64,000 nucleotides of DNA from Taxillus chinensis (lineage: Eukaryota > Streptophyta > Magnoliopsida > Santalales > Loranthaceae): the NCBI GenBank assembly GCA_023512835.1, contig CM042085.1, positions 31,535,812 through 31,599,811 on the forward strand, written 5' to 3'. Both the position numbers and the translations under genes were made by a program. Positions 34,150 to 46,442 of the stretch are shown here, in pieces (the stretch's first letter is position 1; every line of letters starts with the position of its first letter). The notes beneath the pieces were generated by a model. That model did not search any database. It saw only the letters and a program-made list of their open reading frames with translations, and was not told where the DNA came from.

Positions 34150-35791
34150 TGTCACGCCCCGGATTTCCAACCCGAGGAAACCGGGGGGGGGGGGGGGCAA
34201 AGGGGTTAGGAGACAAACCCGAATATAACATTTTAAAACATCCACAACACATTCAAGAAAGTAATGTCCATTAAAGCAATTCACAATCCAAACCAGTCTT
34301 TATTACAACAAAATCCTCTTTCCCATCGATCCCCACTGGGGTTACATCAATTCCCACAAAATAACATAAATGAAGGACAGTAAAGTAAATAAGGTCTTCC
34401 ACCTTGGGGTCCCACCTAACTCCTGTATGTTCCTGAAAGAAAACATAACATAGAAGGAGGGGTGAGCAACCACAGCTCAGTAGGGATCATGTCTCCCCAA
34501 CCCATCCCATGCTCCTAGCGTCTACATGAGGGTGTGTACAGGTGCAGTGTAGTGACAATAAGATATAAACAGGTTGTATTCCACAATCACACCAGGTATA
34601 CACATATCCACGACCATACGAGCCATATGCATATAGGCTAACATATCCACAGCCACTCAGGCTTAGCCACATGGGCTAACATATCCACGGCCACTCAGGC
34701 TTAGCCACACGGGCTAACAGTTCCAGTCTCGGGCTTCCATAGCCACCGGGTTCCACAAACACAGCATACAAGGTCACACAGGCATTAAACCAAACACGTA
34801 GCACACACACTTTCACAGGCATAATACCAAACACTTAGTTCGCACAACCAATTAGGCATAAAATCAAACACCTGAAATGCAGAGTCTCACAGGTATTTTA
34901 CCAAACGCTTAACATGCATACATTCACAAACCCACAATCCCAGCCACACAGGCATATTATCAAACACTTAATATGCACTCACCATCCAACACCAGAAGAC
35001 ATCAAAAACCGCCATTGAAGGCCAACATCCATATAGGAGATCACACCTATATGGATTACATATATATACAAACAGATATAATCCATAATCGACCCTAGAA
35101 CCCTAGAACAGAGGAGGATTTAGGAAGAACAGAACCCCTACCTTGTATGTTCTCCTGCTCCCACTTCCACGCAAGACTCCGACCACCCACGCAAGACGCT
35201 CCGGCAGCCACCAGAAGCTCTCCTTCCCTCTCTCTCTCTCTGCGGCGGCTGGTGGACAACAAACCCTAAAACCTAAAACAGAGGGCTCCTCATCCTTATA
35301 TAGACCTCCCACTATTAAAACGACGTAGTTTTGATTAAGTGAAACCCAGCATCAAAACGACGTAGTTTTGATGGAACAAGCAACAACCTTCCCGCATCCA
35401 TACACGCCAAAATATCCACAATTCCAACATGGTCCTTTGGGGAAAAATCATTAGAATGACAAAACCAAGGTAACCATGCAAAAACATGCTTGCACGCCAA
35501 TTTGAACGCCAATTCCCCAATTGGCGTGCAGCTCCAAATGCACTCAAACTTTACCCCAAGCCTCCCTGCATCATGTAAAAGACATCCATGCAATAAAAAC
35601 CTTGCACGCCAAATGGGTCCAATTCACGTGCACGTCCGTTTGGCCTGAAACTTCTGTGGTAGATAGAAGACATCATTCTAAGAATCTTTTGGTCTGCACG
35701 CCAATTCATCTGAGCCCATCTACTAGGTCAAAATCTAGAAAGTTCTCATTCAGAAGGCGAGACTGACTAACTCAAAACACGGGTCCTTACA
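34150..35791 (-). repeat. Solo-LTR-like copy, about 1.64 kb
   Basis: On the plus strand it runs TGTCACGCCCCGG to GGGTCCTTACA, that is TG...CA on the minus strand. It contains GGGTGAGC...AGCTCAGTAGG (34460-34485), a phrase shared with the LTR at 42285, and a G14-15 run at 34184. No gag or pol adjoins it and the 5-bp flanks do not match. Confidence 0.5.
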
Positions 35792-35847
35792 TCCAAGGCA
35801 TCTGTGGTTAACTTCGTACATACCACAAACACGGGTCATTACACCGC

Positions 35848-35849
<2 letters not shown>

Positions 35850-35891
<42 letters not shown>
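35850..35891 (+). repeat. (CT)n microsatellite
   Basis: About twenty CT units in the outer LTR segment. Confidence 0.9.
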
Positions 35892-35894
<3 letters not shown>

Positions 35895-36302
35895 AACATG
35901 ATGGCTAGGTTTATGGTTTCGCTGTGGCACTCCTCCTTTATATACTTTCCAATAATTAATTAATTAATTAATTAATTAAAAATAAAATATCACAAAAATA
36001 CCCTCTCAGGCCTCGAACTTTGAATTAGGCCTAACTATTGCCAAAATGATCTGTTTGACATGAACAATGCCATATAGATATCCTCTTTTTCAAATGCTAA
36101 CCCAAATTAAAAAACACGCGAAATTATCTTAAACCCATAAAAATAGTTATTTGGAGCCCTAACTCCAATTCACGCCCACTTACAGTCTAAATTCTCTATT
36201 CAACGCATATGACATTGCATTGATATTGGTCCCTTAAGACCTTAAGATACTCACCTCAACATAAGGCTAACTCTTTCACCCCTAAATAAGGGTCATTACA
36301 TT

Positions 36303-36986
36303 AGAAATGTTTTTTTTCCACCTAGCCGATTCTTGCTTCACGTTTGGCTTTTTCTTAACAGGTATGGTAATATTGGCCTCGTTCTTGCTCTTCTACTGGA
36401 ATAAAATGTATAGATGTAGTTGATAAAGCCACTTTTTTGAAATATCCCTTACTCTTTGTGCACCACAAAGAGGCGATATGACTCCCCGATTTTGAAACTC
36501 GTCTCTTCTCCCTCTTAATGTAGGCAACACACTCTTCCTTCTCTGTTTTCTTTGTGTAGTAAAAAAAGTTACGTGAAAAGGAAGTGTATATATGAAAATC
36601 CCTTTCTTCTCTTTGTGTTGTCTATTCTTACACACTTAGCCCCCTCCCTTTATAGCATTTTAAGAGAGCATCACACCAAGGATTAGCCAATTATGACTCT
36701 AATGTGCACTACCGGTTCCATTTTCTACAATGATAAGTCTTAACTTTATTTGCAACAACAATGAGTCACGCGTTGATATAAGAGAGATTGGTTGGTTGCA
36801 TATCTACATTGATCCTCCTAATGTTGTTCTTTGTATATCATGCATGCAACACATGGAGCGTATGAGAGGGCCATGACTCTCTCTCTCTCTCTCCGCATAG
36901 GCATGGTTGTGCATATAAAATGACACGACTATATATGCCTTCCAAGTAACCAAAATATTAACTAATATCTGACCTAAATGAGGTAT
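36303..36986. other. Intergenic, no gene recognised
   Basis: The minus-strand frames at 36393-36635 and 36804-37016 have no recognisable domain. Confidence 0.45.
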
Positions 36987-36995
36987 AAGAACATG

Positions 36996-37401
36996 TAAGG
37001 GTGTAAAATAAACCATTGATTTACGGATTTACCCACAAATTGGAGCAAACTAAATCAAAAACATTTTGATTCATTTCAATTGCGAACCTAAATGGACTGA
37101 TCTGCGGACTTTTTTTTTTATATAAAATTTTAAAAATTATTACCCATCCTATCTGGTATGCTAATATCTAGACCCTAAACCTATTGATTTTAAAGTTAAA
37201 GTTTAGAAACATAAACTTTTAAATATAGTTTTAAAATAAAAATTTTAAAAATAAAAATTCACATATCATATTTATTTAAAAAATAAAAATGGACCGAACA
37301 AGTTAATTCTTGATCCATTAAAATCGTGGGTCTAAACGGATTAACACGTTTAGGCCCGCTTCGCGATAGATCAGACCGAACTGATCCGTTTTATACCCCT
37401 A
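36996..37401. mobile_element. hAT-type MITE with 9-bp target duplication
   Basis: It starts TAAGGGTGTAAAAT and its other end read backwards starts TTAGGGGTATAAAAC. The flanks carry identical AAGAACATG (36987-36995 and 37401-37409, sharing a base with the end). About 405 bp, AT-rich, non-coding. The TIR resembles those at 39344 and 56098. Confidence 0.75.
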
Positions 37402-37773
37402 AGAACATGTCTGAATGGTTTGGAGGTTAGCTTTATTCTAAGAGTTCTCTTGCATATTAGTTGTGTGGTTTTTTTTAGTTTTAACATTAAATGTTGGAAT
37501 ATAGATGATTTTATGATTTTACATTTTAGTTTTAACATCATATAATTCATGTTTGGAATATGAATGGTTCTTTGTTTTGTTTTAAAAATAAATAATTTGT
37601 GTTTGACATATGCATGTTTTTATTTTTGCTTTGAAACATCACATAATTTTTATTTGGATTGTATTATATGTAAATCATAGAAGGAGATTGTTGGATATTT
37701 TTTAATAGTTAATACCAATTTTGTGTATAATATACTAGTAAACTTATATGTATTAGGCCTATTACACGTTAGC

Positions 37774-38256
37774 ATAGTTATCAGAGTCGGACTGGCTAGT
37801 GATCTGGGCACTTAATCGGTCTGATTTTCTGATTAGACTGCTTCTACAAAAAAAACGAAGATAACCAACTGACTCAGACAGTTTTTTTAAAAATAATAAA
37901 ATATTATTTAATTTATTTTATAATACAATTTTAATTTAAAATTAATGACTAATGTTGACATTTCACTTTAATATCATTTCAAACTTTGTCTGATTTTTCT
38001 TTTATTATGAATTTATGTCACTAAACTTTTAAATTTATTAAAAATTTATGTTAGAAATATACATTAAAAATAAATATTATTATATTAAAATATAATTTAA
38101 TGTGTTAGTTTAAAATATTTATTTTATATTACTATATATTTATATATAATTATTAATTATATGATTAGTTCAATCACTGACTCGACTGTTGAACCAGTGA
38201 TCTGATCACCCAGTGTCTTAGCCGGATCAATATTCGGTCTAATTCTGATAACTATT
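37774..38256. mobile_element. MITE with ATAGTTATCAGA termini
   Basis: The left end is ATAGTTATCAGAGTCGGAC and the right end read backwards is ATAGTTATCAGAATTAGAC. About 480 bp, non-coding, AT-rich interior. A second, decayed member of the family starts at 55756. No clear target duplication. Confidence 0.65.
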
Positions 38257-39335
38257 CATGTTAAAGTCCCATGGTAAACAAAACTTTACTTGTATTGTCT
38301 TTATAAGCAAGTTATGAAAATTATGTTTAGTATTTCCAATTTGATATCAGTCATATTTTATTTTATTTTCAAATATTTTTACTTAAAACTAAAAAGCCTA
38401 ACACATGTTTGGATAGTGGGGTATGAGTTATCCTGAGTTTTCTTGGGTCCGTCTAGTATCTCAACCATCTATCTTGAAAATTTATGGTTGATAAATGGTT
38501 GAGATTGTCATGAAACTACTTTGACTATCGAAACATCTGACGAGTCACCATTTTGTGGCCTTTTCTCTTTAGAATATTTAATTTATTAACCAGTCAAATT
38601 GCTCAACACTATTCGACCGCCATTCATTTTAACCATTCGACTTCTAAGTTAAATAGCTCGACGTTGACTTTTGCTTCTAGAACTTGTACCTTTTGTTACA
38701 GGGTGATTGAAAGCAATCAGGACCGAAGAAAAGCCAGGTTTTTGTTACTAGAGTTATATCCCAATATTTGTTTGTACATACAATGGGAAGTTGTATTGTT
38801 TTACAGAAAGTTTTTTAGCACAATAATAAAATTTCAGTTTTGTATTCTTTCTCCAAACTCTCTCTCGTTCTCACGATGATTTTCATCTTTGAATCAGTGA
38901 GCTCAGTTCACATGTGTTGTTCCATGTTTACTTTTGACAGTCATAATGGACCTCTGCTCACAACCAGTAGATTCTTTTTAAAAGCCTACCATTATCTCTT
39001 TTCTATTTTCAACAAAGATGATTGAAAGACAGGCACAGTGTGGCAACTAAAACTGTCACTCAAGCCGAACACAAAACGTGATCAGTGCGCTGTTGATTTT
39101 GTTGTCATAATTAAATATGCGTGCCCAGATAAAGTAATTAATCATAGGCGCAATGTTCGCCCCATGTATGTCCTCATTTGTCATTTTGGTTCCGTTGACA
39201 TTGACGACAACGCCCTTCCATTTCTGGGACAGATTTGGGTTGGAAGTTGATCAAATAATGATGGCAATAGCTGTGTGGTTCGCACTCAACGGCATGGCAT
39301 TAATGGCAATATATGTCTCGTTAATCGGTTGTTAA
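38257..39335. other. Intergenic, no gene recognised
   Basis: Several short plus-strand frames (38553-38879, 38840-39025, 39038-39335) lack any domain or shared splice logic. Confidence 0.45.
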
Positions 39336-39343
39336 CTAGTACG

Positions 39344-39942
39344 TTGGTGACTAAACTGATAAATGATTATTTATTTTCGTTCATTTAAAAAAAATAATAT
39401 TTATGAATTTATTTTTTTTAATAAGGTTATACTTGATTTATTTGTATTCGCCGAACATGTATTTATAACATTATATATATTTATGTTCATAAATAAATAT
39501 TTATAACAATTTAACAAATAAATAATTAAATTTATGAACAAAAGGACATGTTTGTTTATACATTTGAAATAATTAGCATTTTAATCTACAAATAAACATA
39601 CATGCTCTTGAGTTCATGAAAAAACAAATCAATTTGTTTATAATTTTTGAATAATTTGATGTTTTAATTTACAAACAATTAAATGAATAAATATTTTAAG
39701 TTTTTAAACAACTTAAAAATGTAACGTTTACGAATAAGTATGTCACTGTATTCATCATAAACACTCTTTGTGAACTAGTATTTGCAAGTTATTCGTGAAT
39801 ATTAATGAACTGTTCATAAATACTAACGAACTAATATGAACACGTTTTAGTATTCGTGTTCAGTTCGGTTCATTAAAAATTAATATTAAGTCATGCTTAA
39901 ATATCTTATTGTTCAACTTGGCTCGATTCATTTACAGTCCTA
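39344..39942. mobile_element. hAT-type MITE, same TIR group
   Basis: The right end read backwards starts TAGGACTGTAAATGAATCG; the left end is a decayed match (TTGGTGACTAAACTGAT). Flanks CTAGTACG (39336-39343) and CTAGCACT (39943-39950) agree at six of eight positions. The interior has many AACGAAC/GTTCATGAA-type words typical of this widespread plant group. Confidence 0.55.
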
Positions 39943-40330
39943 CTAGCACTTGTTACTTCTAAATCCATGCCAGGTCATATCTTGTATTGGTCATCATTTA
40001 TATTATTTTTTAAGAAGCAAATTCATTTTAGTATGACACTATGTATGATAAGTTTTATTCTACTTTACAATTTGTACAATAGATTTTTTCTTTTCTTTTT
40101 TTACCCATCCCTCACTCTCTCCTTGGCTTCCACTCCTAGTCGTTGGCGCCATCATTTCGTTGATAAGAGGCTCAGGTCGCATTATTATTCAAGTAGTATA
40201 ACCTTTCCAAAAGTCACCCATTCTAAGATTTCTATAGGCTCTACCTCTTTAACCATGTAGTTCTTTTTGTCCCTCACCAACAGGGGGTACCCAAGGGTAA
40301 TATCTTTTTTTTCTCTATACAAGCAATCAT

Positions 40331-40366
<36 letters not shown>

Positions 40367-40984
40367 TATGGTATATTTTATTTTTTGTTTTTCCGATTCC
40401 ATATATACCAAAGAAAGTGGTGTACATCTAAACAGTATGCTTTCATTTTCAACAGTAAGTTCATTTAGTGGCCGAGTTGAACAAAACAGCCGTTTACTTG
40501 GTTTTCAACTAACGTGATGTATTTTTGAGTCTTTCTCATTGAACTCCGACCTGTTTTTGATGAGTTCAAAAGACACAGGTGATATAAAAATGCTTACCTC
40601 TCGGCCTCGCTCTCGGAAGAGAAAAATAGGAAGAAGAAAAAATGAAGGTGACATAATGAAGTATGGGAAGTGGAATATAAGGATAAAATGTGGGGTGTGG
40701 TGGGGCTCCCACGTTAACGTACGTCTCAACATGGGCTCGCGATGGGGTGGGACTGGCGTCTAGTCGGTGTCATTTCCATAATGCAAGTGCAACGCGACGA
40801 TGCATGCAAGTGGGTAGGAGTTATCCACAGAAACATTATCTATGGCGTGCAGCAGATCCAGGAGGGTGGACCCCAGAACTGTGACTGGAGCAGCTTAACA
40901 TCCAGGTGCACCCCATCGAAGTGCAACTGGGACTGAAAGCAGCTGAACAGCTAGGTGCACCTCATCGAAATGATCATAGTTATG

Positions 40985-41015
<31 letters not shown>

Positions 41016-42284
41016 ATAAGAGGAAAGGGTAAAACGTATGAAAGTTCGAGGCTGATGATTAAACCTAAGTTTCTATTCTCCTTTCTGTCTTGCTTTCGGA
41101 GTCAAGGAAAGCTTCTTTCGGGCCGATCAAAACGCGTATCCTTTATTTACAGCTTAAATTGTTGAATGAGGTTATCAGCCATTGTATCATGTCCTCTAAA
41201 AATAATGTATATATTGCATTCATGGTGACATAATGTCCCAATAATACTTTCGTATGGTTGAATAAGAGGGCGGATTTGATCATCTTACTGATTTTTAATA
41301 TTATAGAGTATTACGTACCACGTACGCACATATATATTGTGTGAAAATGCTTATATGTAACACTAAGACGCCATAATTAATATATATTTAAGCTATGTTA
41401 CTGTGACAGTTGAGGTCAGGTCCCTCCCAGCAGCTTCAAATGCTCATGCATGCACTTCAGAATTACCCGTCTTCTCACATCTAGACTCAGCTACTGTACG
41501 GGTATCCGATGGTTGGGGTATTGACACAAATTTTGAGATGCTTCTTCCCTATTAAAGTCAAACTTGTTTAAAAAACACAAAATCCCTTCTGCATGCCTAC
41601 GTGATGTTACGCGTGTATGGTTTCATTAAAAGCATTAAAAGTTTTTATAAAAAAATTCCAGAGTGATGTTTGCCTGTTTGGCGGCATTCCATATTCGAGA
41701 TCTCGCGGGGCTTAGTGTAGTCGTTAAATATTTTAATAAATTTAATATTAATGATAAAATTAATTTAAATTATTTATTTTGATTAAAAATTTTATTAAAT
41801 TTTATATATTGAGGTATTGGGTAATTAAATTTAACTAGTCTATACTTTAAAATTTAAAATTTTAATAAAATTTATAACAAAGACATAAATTTTAAGTATA
41901 ATTTGCAGCTAATATCATTTCATATAAGTAAATTTATTAAAATATTTAATTATTTTACTATTATTACTCTTAATAAGACAATGTTTTGAGTTTTATATAT
42001 AATAAAGAGGCGAATGCTAAATTTTATTTCCTTTGTCACATTTAAAAAATGCTATAGTCACTCTTTATTTGTAAAAAATAACTATTTACTTTATATATTA
42101 TATAATATTATTTTTTTCTCTTCACATTTATTCTTTCATCACATGTATTAATAAAGATAGTAAAACAAGTTAAAATAAAATGAAAATATTATTTTTAATA
42201 AAAATAAAGATAAAATAAAGAGTAGTGTTAAAGTTGAAATTATAAAATGATTTTGTAAAAAACTCTATACATAAAAAATAAATA
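39943..42284. other. Intergenic, no gene recognised
   Basis: It holds (TA)n at 40333-40364, a (GT)n(AT)n tract at about 40986-41014 and two copies of AGGTGCACC(C/T)CATCGAA near 40902 and 40952. Short frames at 40539-40936 have no family motif. Confidence 0.45.
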
Positions 42285-44261
42285 TGTCATGCCTCCAAAT
42301 TCTAAGGAACCCAGAATCAGGAACGTGACTTTCCCTTGCCCACACTCGAAGGATCAAGCGGTTGGTGACAAGCACCAATAGAAACTACACCGCAGGTGCT
42401 GTCTCAATCATGCAAATCTGTACAGTCATACATCAAGGGTAATCCTGCACTTTTTCATATATCATCATGTATATAATATGTCAAACAATCATACGTACAT
42501 CACATCACAAACAATGTGCAAATACAACTGTCCACAAAGCCATGTACAGGATATACCACAAAATCAATACAGAATACAGTATTGTATCATACATCAGAGT
42601 AATGAGCATGTCCTCTTGAAAGAAAGTTCTCCATTAGTTTCGGGTTGCACCTAAAAGGGTAAACAACAAAGTAGGGGTGAAGTACAAGCTCTGTAGGTAA
42701 CCTCATAACTCCATATCACCCTACTATGCAAAATAAATAAGTCTATACTTCATGCTCAATGTACTCGTGTACTATATACTATGCACAATCATCAGGACTC
42801 AGCATGCTATCAACCATTAGAACTTAGCCTTTCCACAACAGGAGTCAGTTTGTCCACGATCCCCACAAGACCCTCAGCTCAGGACACCCAGCCTAAGCAC
42901 CATGAGCTCAACATCTCAACCTGAGCCTCAGCTTGTCTCATAACAACCTAACAGCTACCTCACCCAACAGGGTACAATACCAGCTCACGAAAAGCTCATC
43001 TCAGGCCTCAACCTACTATACCCAACTCAAGGGTTATACCCACTCAAGGGTACCACAGTTCAGGGGGGCACAACCACCTATCAACACAAGCTCAACTGCT
43101 AAATATACCAATTCAACCGCTGAATAATAGCAAAATAGTCACCATCTAAGGCTCTGAAAATTATAAGGAGCTAGATCCAAAATGATGTTTATATCATCTA
43201 ATGTGTTATGTCAAGCAAACACCAAATCTAGTACCCTTAAAAAGGCGTATAGATTTATTTTATACCCCAAAACATGGGTAGTAAAGCTTTTGTACCACTA
43301 GTAACTGCACTAGAACAAAACTATCCAACTGCTCGAGTTCCATGCTTGATGCTCCTGCTCAACACTCGGCACTACTAGACTCGGGCAACATACAAACCCT
43401 TTGCTCGAGGCACACTGCTCAAGGCACCCTACCTGAGGCTCAGTTCAAGCTTGCTCGACACTCTAATCTACTCGAAGTTCAATGCTCGATGCTCTGCTCG
43501 AGGCTGGCGCGACTCTCAAGCCTTGAACAGTGTCGAGCAGTTCTCCAAATGCAATTTGTCGACTACGTTCAACCTAATTTCATCTCATAACCTAGCTATA
43601 CCAATTAAATCCTCATTTATAAGCATCAATTTATTCCTATCATGGGTTTCTAATATCTTCTAACCACATTAGGCTACCAAACAACCTAAATATTTAAGGT
43701 TTCATACTCAAATTTCAATTTTTTCTAATTTCTTAAGGTTCATACTAATCTCATGAAATCATGCCCAAATCATGAATATCCAAGGAAATAATCAAAGACA
43801 AAGTATTAGGAACACTTACTTGAATGGTTCTTGAGCTCCACGGGCTCTAATCGCCCCAAATCACCAAGACTCCAAGCTCTCTCTAGCTCTCAAACGCATG
43901 AACGTGATAGCGTAACGTGGAAGCTCTCTTTTTTTCCCTCTTATTTATTAATTAATTAACCTCTAAAATAATAATTGACCTCTTGGGGTCACGAACTCCA
44001 AATTAAGCTCAAATACAATCAGAATGCTCAAAATTACAAGCATATCACTATTTAAATGTTTTTTAACCCAACTGATCGCTCAAATGCAAAGTCAACTAAG
44101 AAACTCCTAAAAAGTAAACCAATAAGCCTTTTGGGGCTCCAATCCGGAATCAAGCTCAAGTACTATCAAAATGCTTACATCGATGAACACATTATCGTTT
44201 AAATGTTTTCAGTCGCCTAATATGACTATCTCTTAGTCCTACCCAAAGACGGGTCTTTACA
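42285..44261 (-). repeat. Gypsy-type LTR, about 1.98 kb, with a trace of internal sequence
   Basis: Read on the minus strand it starts TGTAAAGACCCGTC and ends GGCATGACA. Just outside its start (44262-44300) the minus strand reads TTCGAGGACGAAAAG then AAGGTGAGGAAGA, the usual end of a chromovirus-like pol/polypurine region, so this is a 3' LTR on the minus strand. The internal region beyond about 44600 and the partner LTR were not found. Shares GGGGTGA..GCTC...GTAGG with the copy at 34150. Confidence 0.6.
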
Positions 44262-45388
44262 TCTTCCTCACCTTAGAACTTTTCGTCCTCGAAAACAAAA
44301 ACGCATGACCACACAAAATCCAAACTCAATGTCTAAAGTGACATCGCAAAATCCAAGCTCAATTACCAAACAACAACAAAATACAAAACATAATCATCGA
44401 CATGATCACCAACCACACAGGTGTAATACAATTCACAACAAGCCAAAAAGGCTTACTAGACCCAACAAACAACGAGCCAAACCATAACTCGAGCTTAACC
44501 ACATAAGGTTCAAATGCAAAATAACTTAACTAGTGGCAACATTGGCAAACATAACAAATGCATAAAATATAACTTATACCATAGGGAAGACCCTCACAAA
44601 ATAAATAATAAGAATATTATTAAAATATTTTATGGACGAATTTGAGATAAGAGGCCTAGTGTAGGTTGTACAATGTTTGTGTGTCAGTGTGGAAATACAT
44701 AATAACCATTCTTGCAGTTCCAGATTATAATAAATGATAATAACAATAAATGAGTAAGAGCATCTCGTTAAATTGATTAATTAGAGTAAAATTTATTCTT
44801 CTTTAATATTAATTTAGTTAATTCTGCTCCGATTAGCAGCCTCAATCAGCCAAACGGGACACAACCATCCTCGATTTTATCACTATTCATTACGATGTCA
44901 TCCACATCCTTATCTACATCATATTTTTTTTTAAGATTATTTCTCTCTCCTCACAAAAAATCGTTAAATCTATACTACTTTGATGCGCTGCCGTCCATGC
45001 CTATCATGGGGAGAAGATGCATCGGTTTCGGTAATGGCAACGAAAAGGTGAACACAGGCCACTAGAGGTCATTGGGGAGATAAAAATGTCAATAGTAGCG
45101 GCATGGGTGGCGAGGTGGTCGACAACAACATGGCGATGGAGTTTAGTGGTGGATCATGTTGGTGATATGGTAGACCTCTTCAGCAAGGGATGAAGGTTTC
45201 GACAATTCGTCTCCCCAACCACTGCCTACGCTAATCTGATCAAGTAGCACCGGCCGTCGCCTACTACCCTGCATCCTCTTCCTCGAGCGCGATGCCCAGC
45301 TCTCCCTTATCCATCTTTGATCTAGCTATAAAATGCCCCCAACTTCCATTATCTCCACACTTGAACCTAATATAGCCATAAACAGGTA
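44262..45388. other. Retroelement trace and unassigned GC-richer sequence
   Basis: 44262-44550 is the internal trace of the LTR element above. From about 44990 to 45388 the composition is richer in G and C and broken into short frames; no domain was recognised. Its continuation lies beyond the Copia at 52619. Confidence 0.4.
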
Positions 45389-45393
45389 CCATC

Positions 45394-45823
45394 TGTAAAC
45401 AATAATATAAACACCCAAGATCATGTATGTCAATCAACATCACAGTATAATACTTACCCGTTTTCTCCATAGTAGATCAAGAATGAACGCTACTTGTGCG
45501 ACTAGTCTTCTCCCTCTTGTTCTCTCTTTGACAGCTCAACTCGATGGATGAGTTAGGGTTATACCAACATATTTATATAGAGAACTGAGGGAGGGACCTA
45601 GCCACGCAATGACCTAATGGGCCCTATCCATCAACGGGCCGCATTAGTATATAAGGCCTACACTAAGCCGTAAAATCATATTAAAATATAAACAAGATGT
45701 GCGTAGCCCAATAACAAATATATATAACCTTATATGGGCCTACCCGCATTGTCTTGTAATACAGCCTGGTTTTAATTAACAAATCACAATTAACGGTAGC
45801 CCAAATTTAGAAAACTTCTAACA
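45394..45823 (-). repeat. 3' LTR of the 7.2-kb Copia
   Basis: 430 bp. By eye it differs from the 5' LTR at about 25-30 positions, nearly all transitions, with no indel. The polypurine tract beside it is imperfect (minus AAGTGGTTGAA). Confidence 0.9.
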
Positions 45824-46442
45824 TTCAACCACTTGGGCAACATTAATTGTAACTTGGAAAACCTTGAAATATTTTATTATAGAAATATATATATATATAT
45901 ATATATAATAAGAAATAAAACTCTCAGGCTATGTAACAAAGACAACATCTCTAAATAAAACCCGGACCAACAAAACTATAAGTAACGAATTATAACCGTC
46001 AATGTATCAATATGCAATACAAGACATCTATGATTACAATTACCTAACAACCTTGTTGTCATGGGTTTATATGGTAGTGTAGCTAAAAACATCTCAAGTC
46101 ACTTTATTAATGATGTTGTTTATAGTCGGTCCTTTGATTTCTTGTATCTTTAGTTTATAATATATCAGGAAACCAATTAGGCACATATGACTCATGTATG
46201 TCTCATACACTTTATTGCATGCATATTTATGGTGTTTTTATTTGAGACATACCTTAATTGGTAAAGCCACCATACTTGAGATTAAACACCAAATCTCAAG
46301 ATTTTAATGTATTTGTCTGTCACATGTATACTTCAAAGATAAGATCTCAACAAAATATATAGTTAAATCAAACAGAAGTATACATTTAAAGCTTATTCAA
46401 AACAGATATTTAAGTTCAAACATAAATAACAAAGTCAAATGT

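Larger units (their letters stand above)
33900..36302 (-). repeat. Nested LTRs of a Gypsy-type family
   Basis: Several ends of the type TGTAA(G/T)GACCCGT (minus strand) occur at 35791, 35843 and about 36302, and one opposite end TGTCACGCCCC at 34150. Left flank 33900-34149 and the interior near 34980-35150 share words (ATCACACCTATATG, CCCTACCTTNTANG). I read this as one LTR copy (34150-35791) inserted into a related, older copy. No internal coding region accompanies them. Confidence 0.5.

Noticed and set aside
45264..45470. Minus-strand frame that looks like a small conserved protein
   Set aside because: It runs across the LTR boundary and target duplication at 45389-45394, so it is a chimaera of TE and flank.
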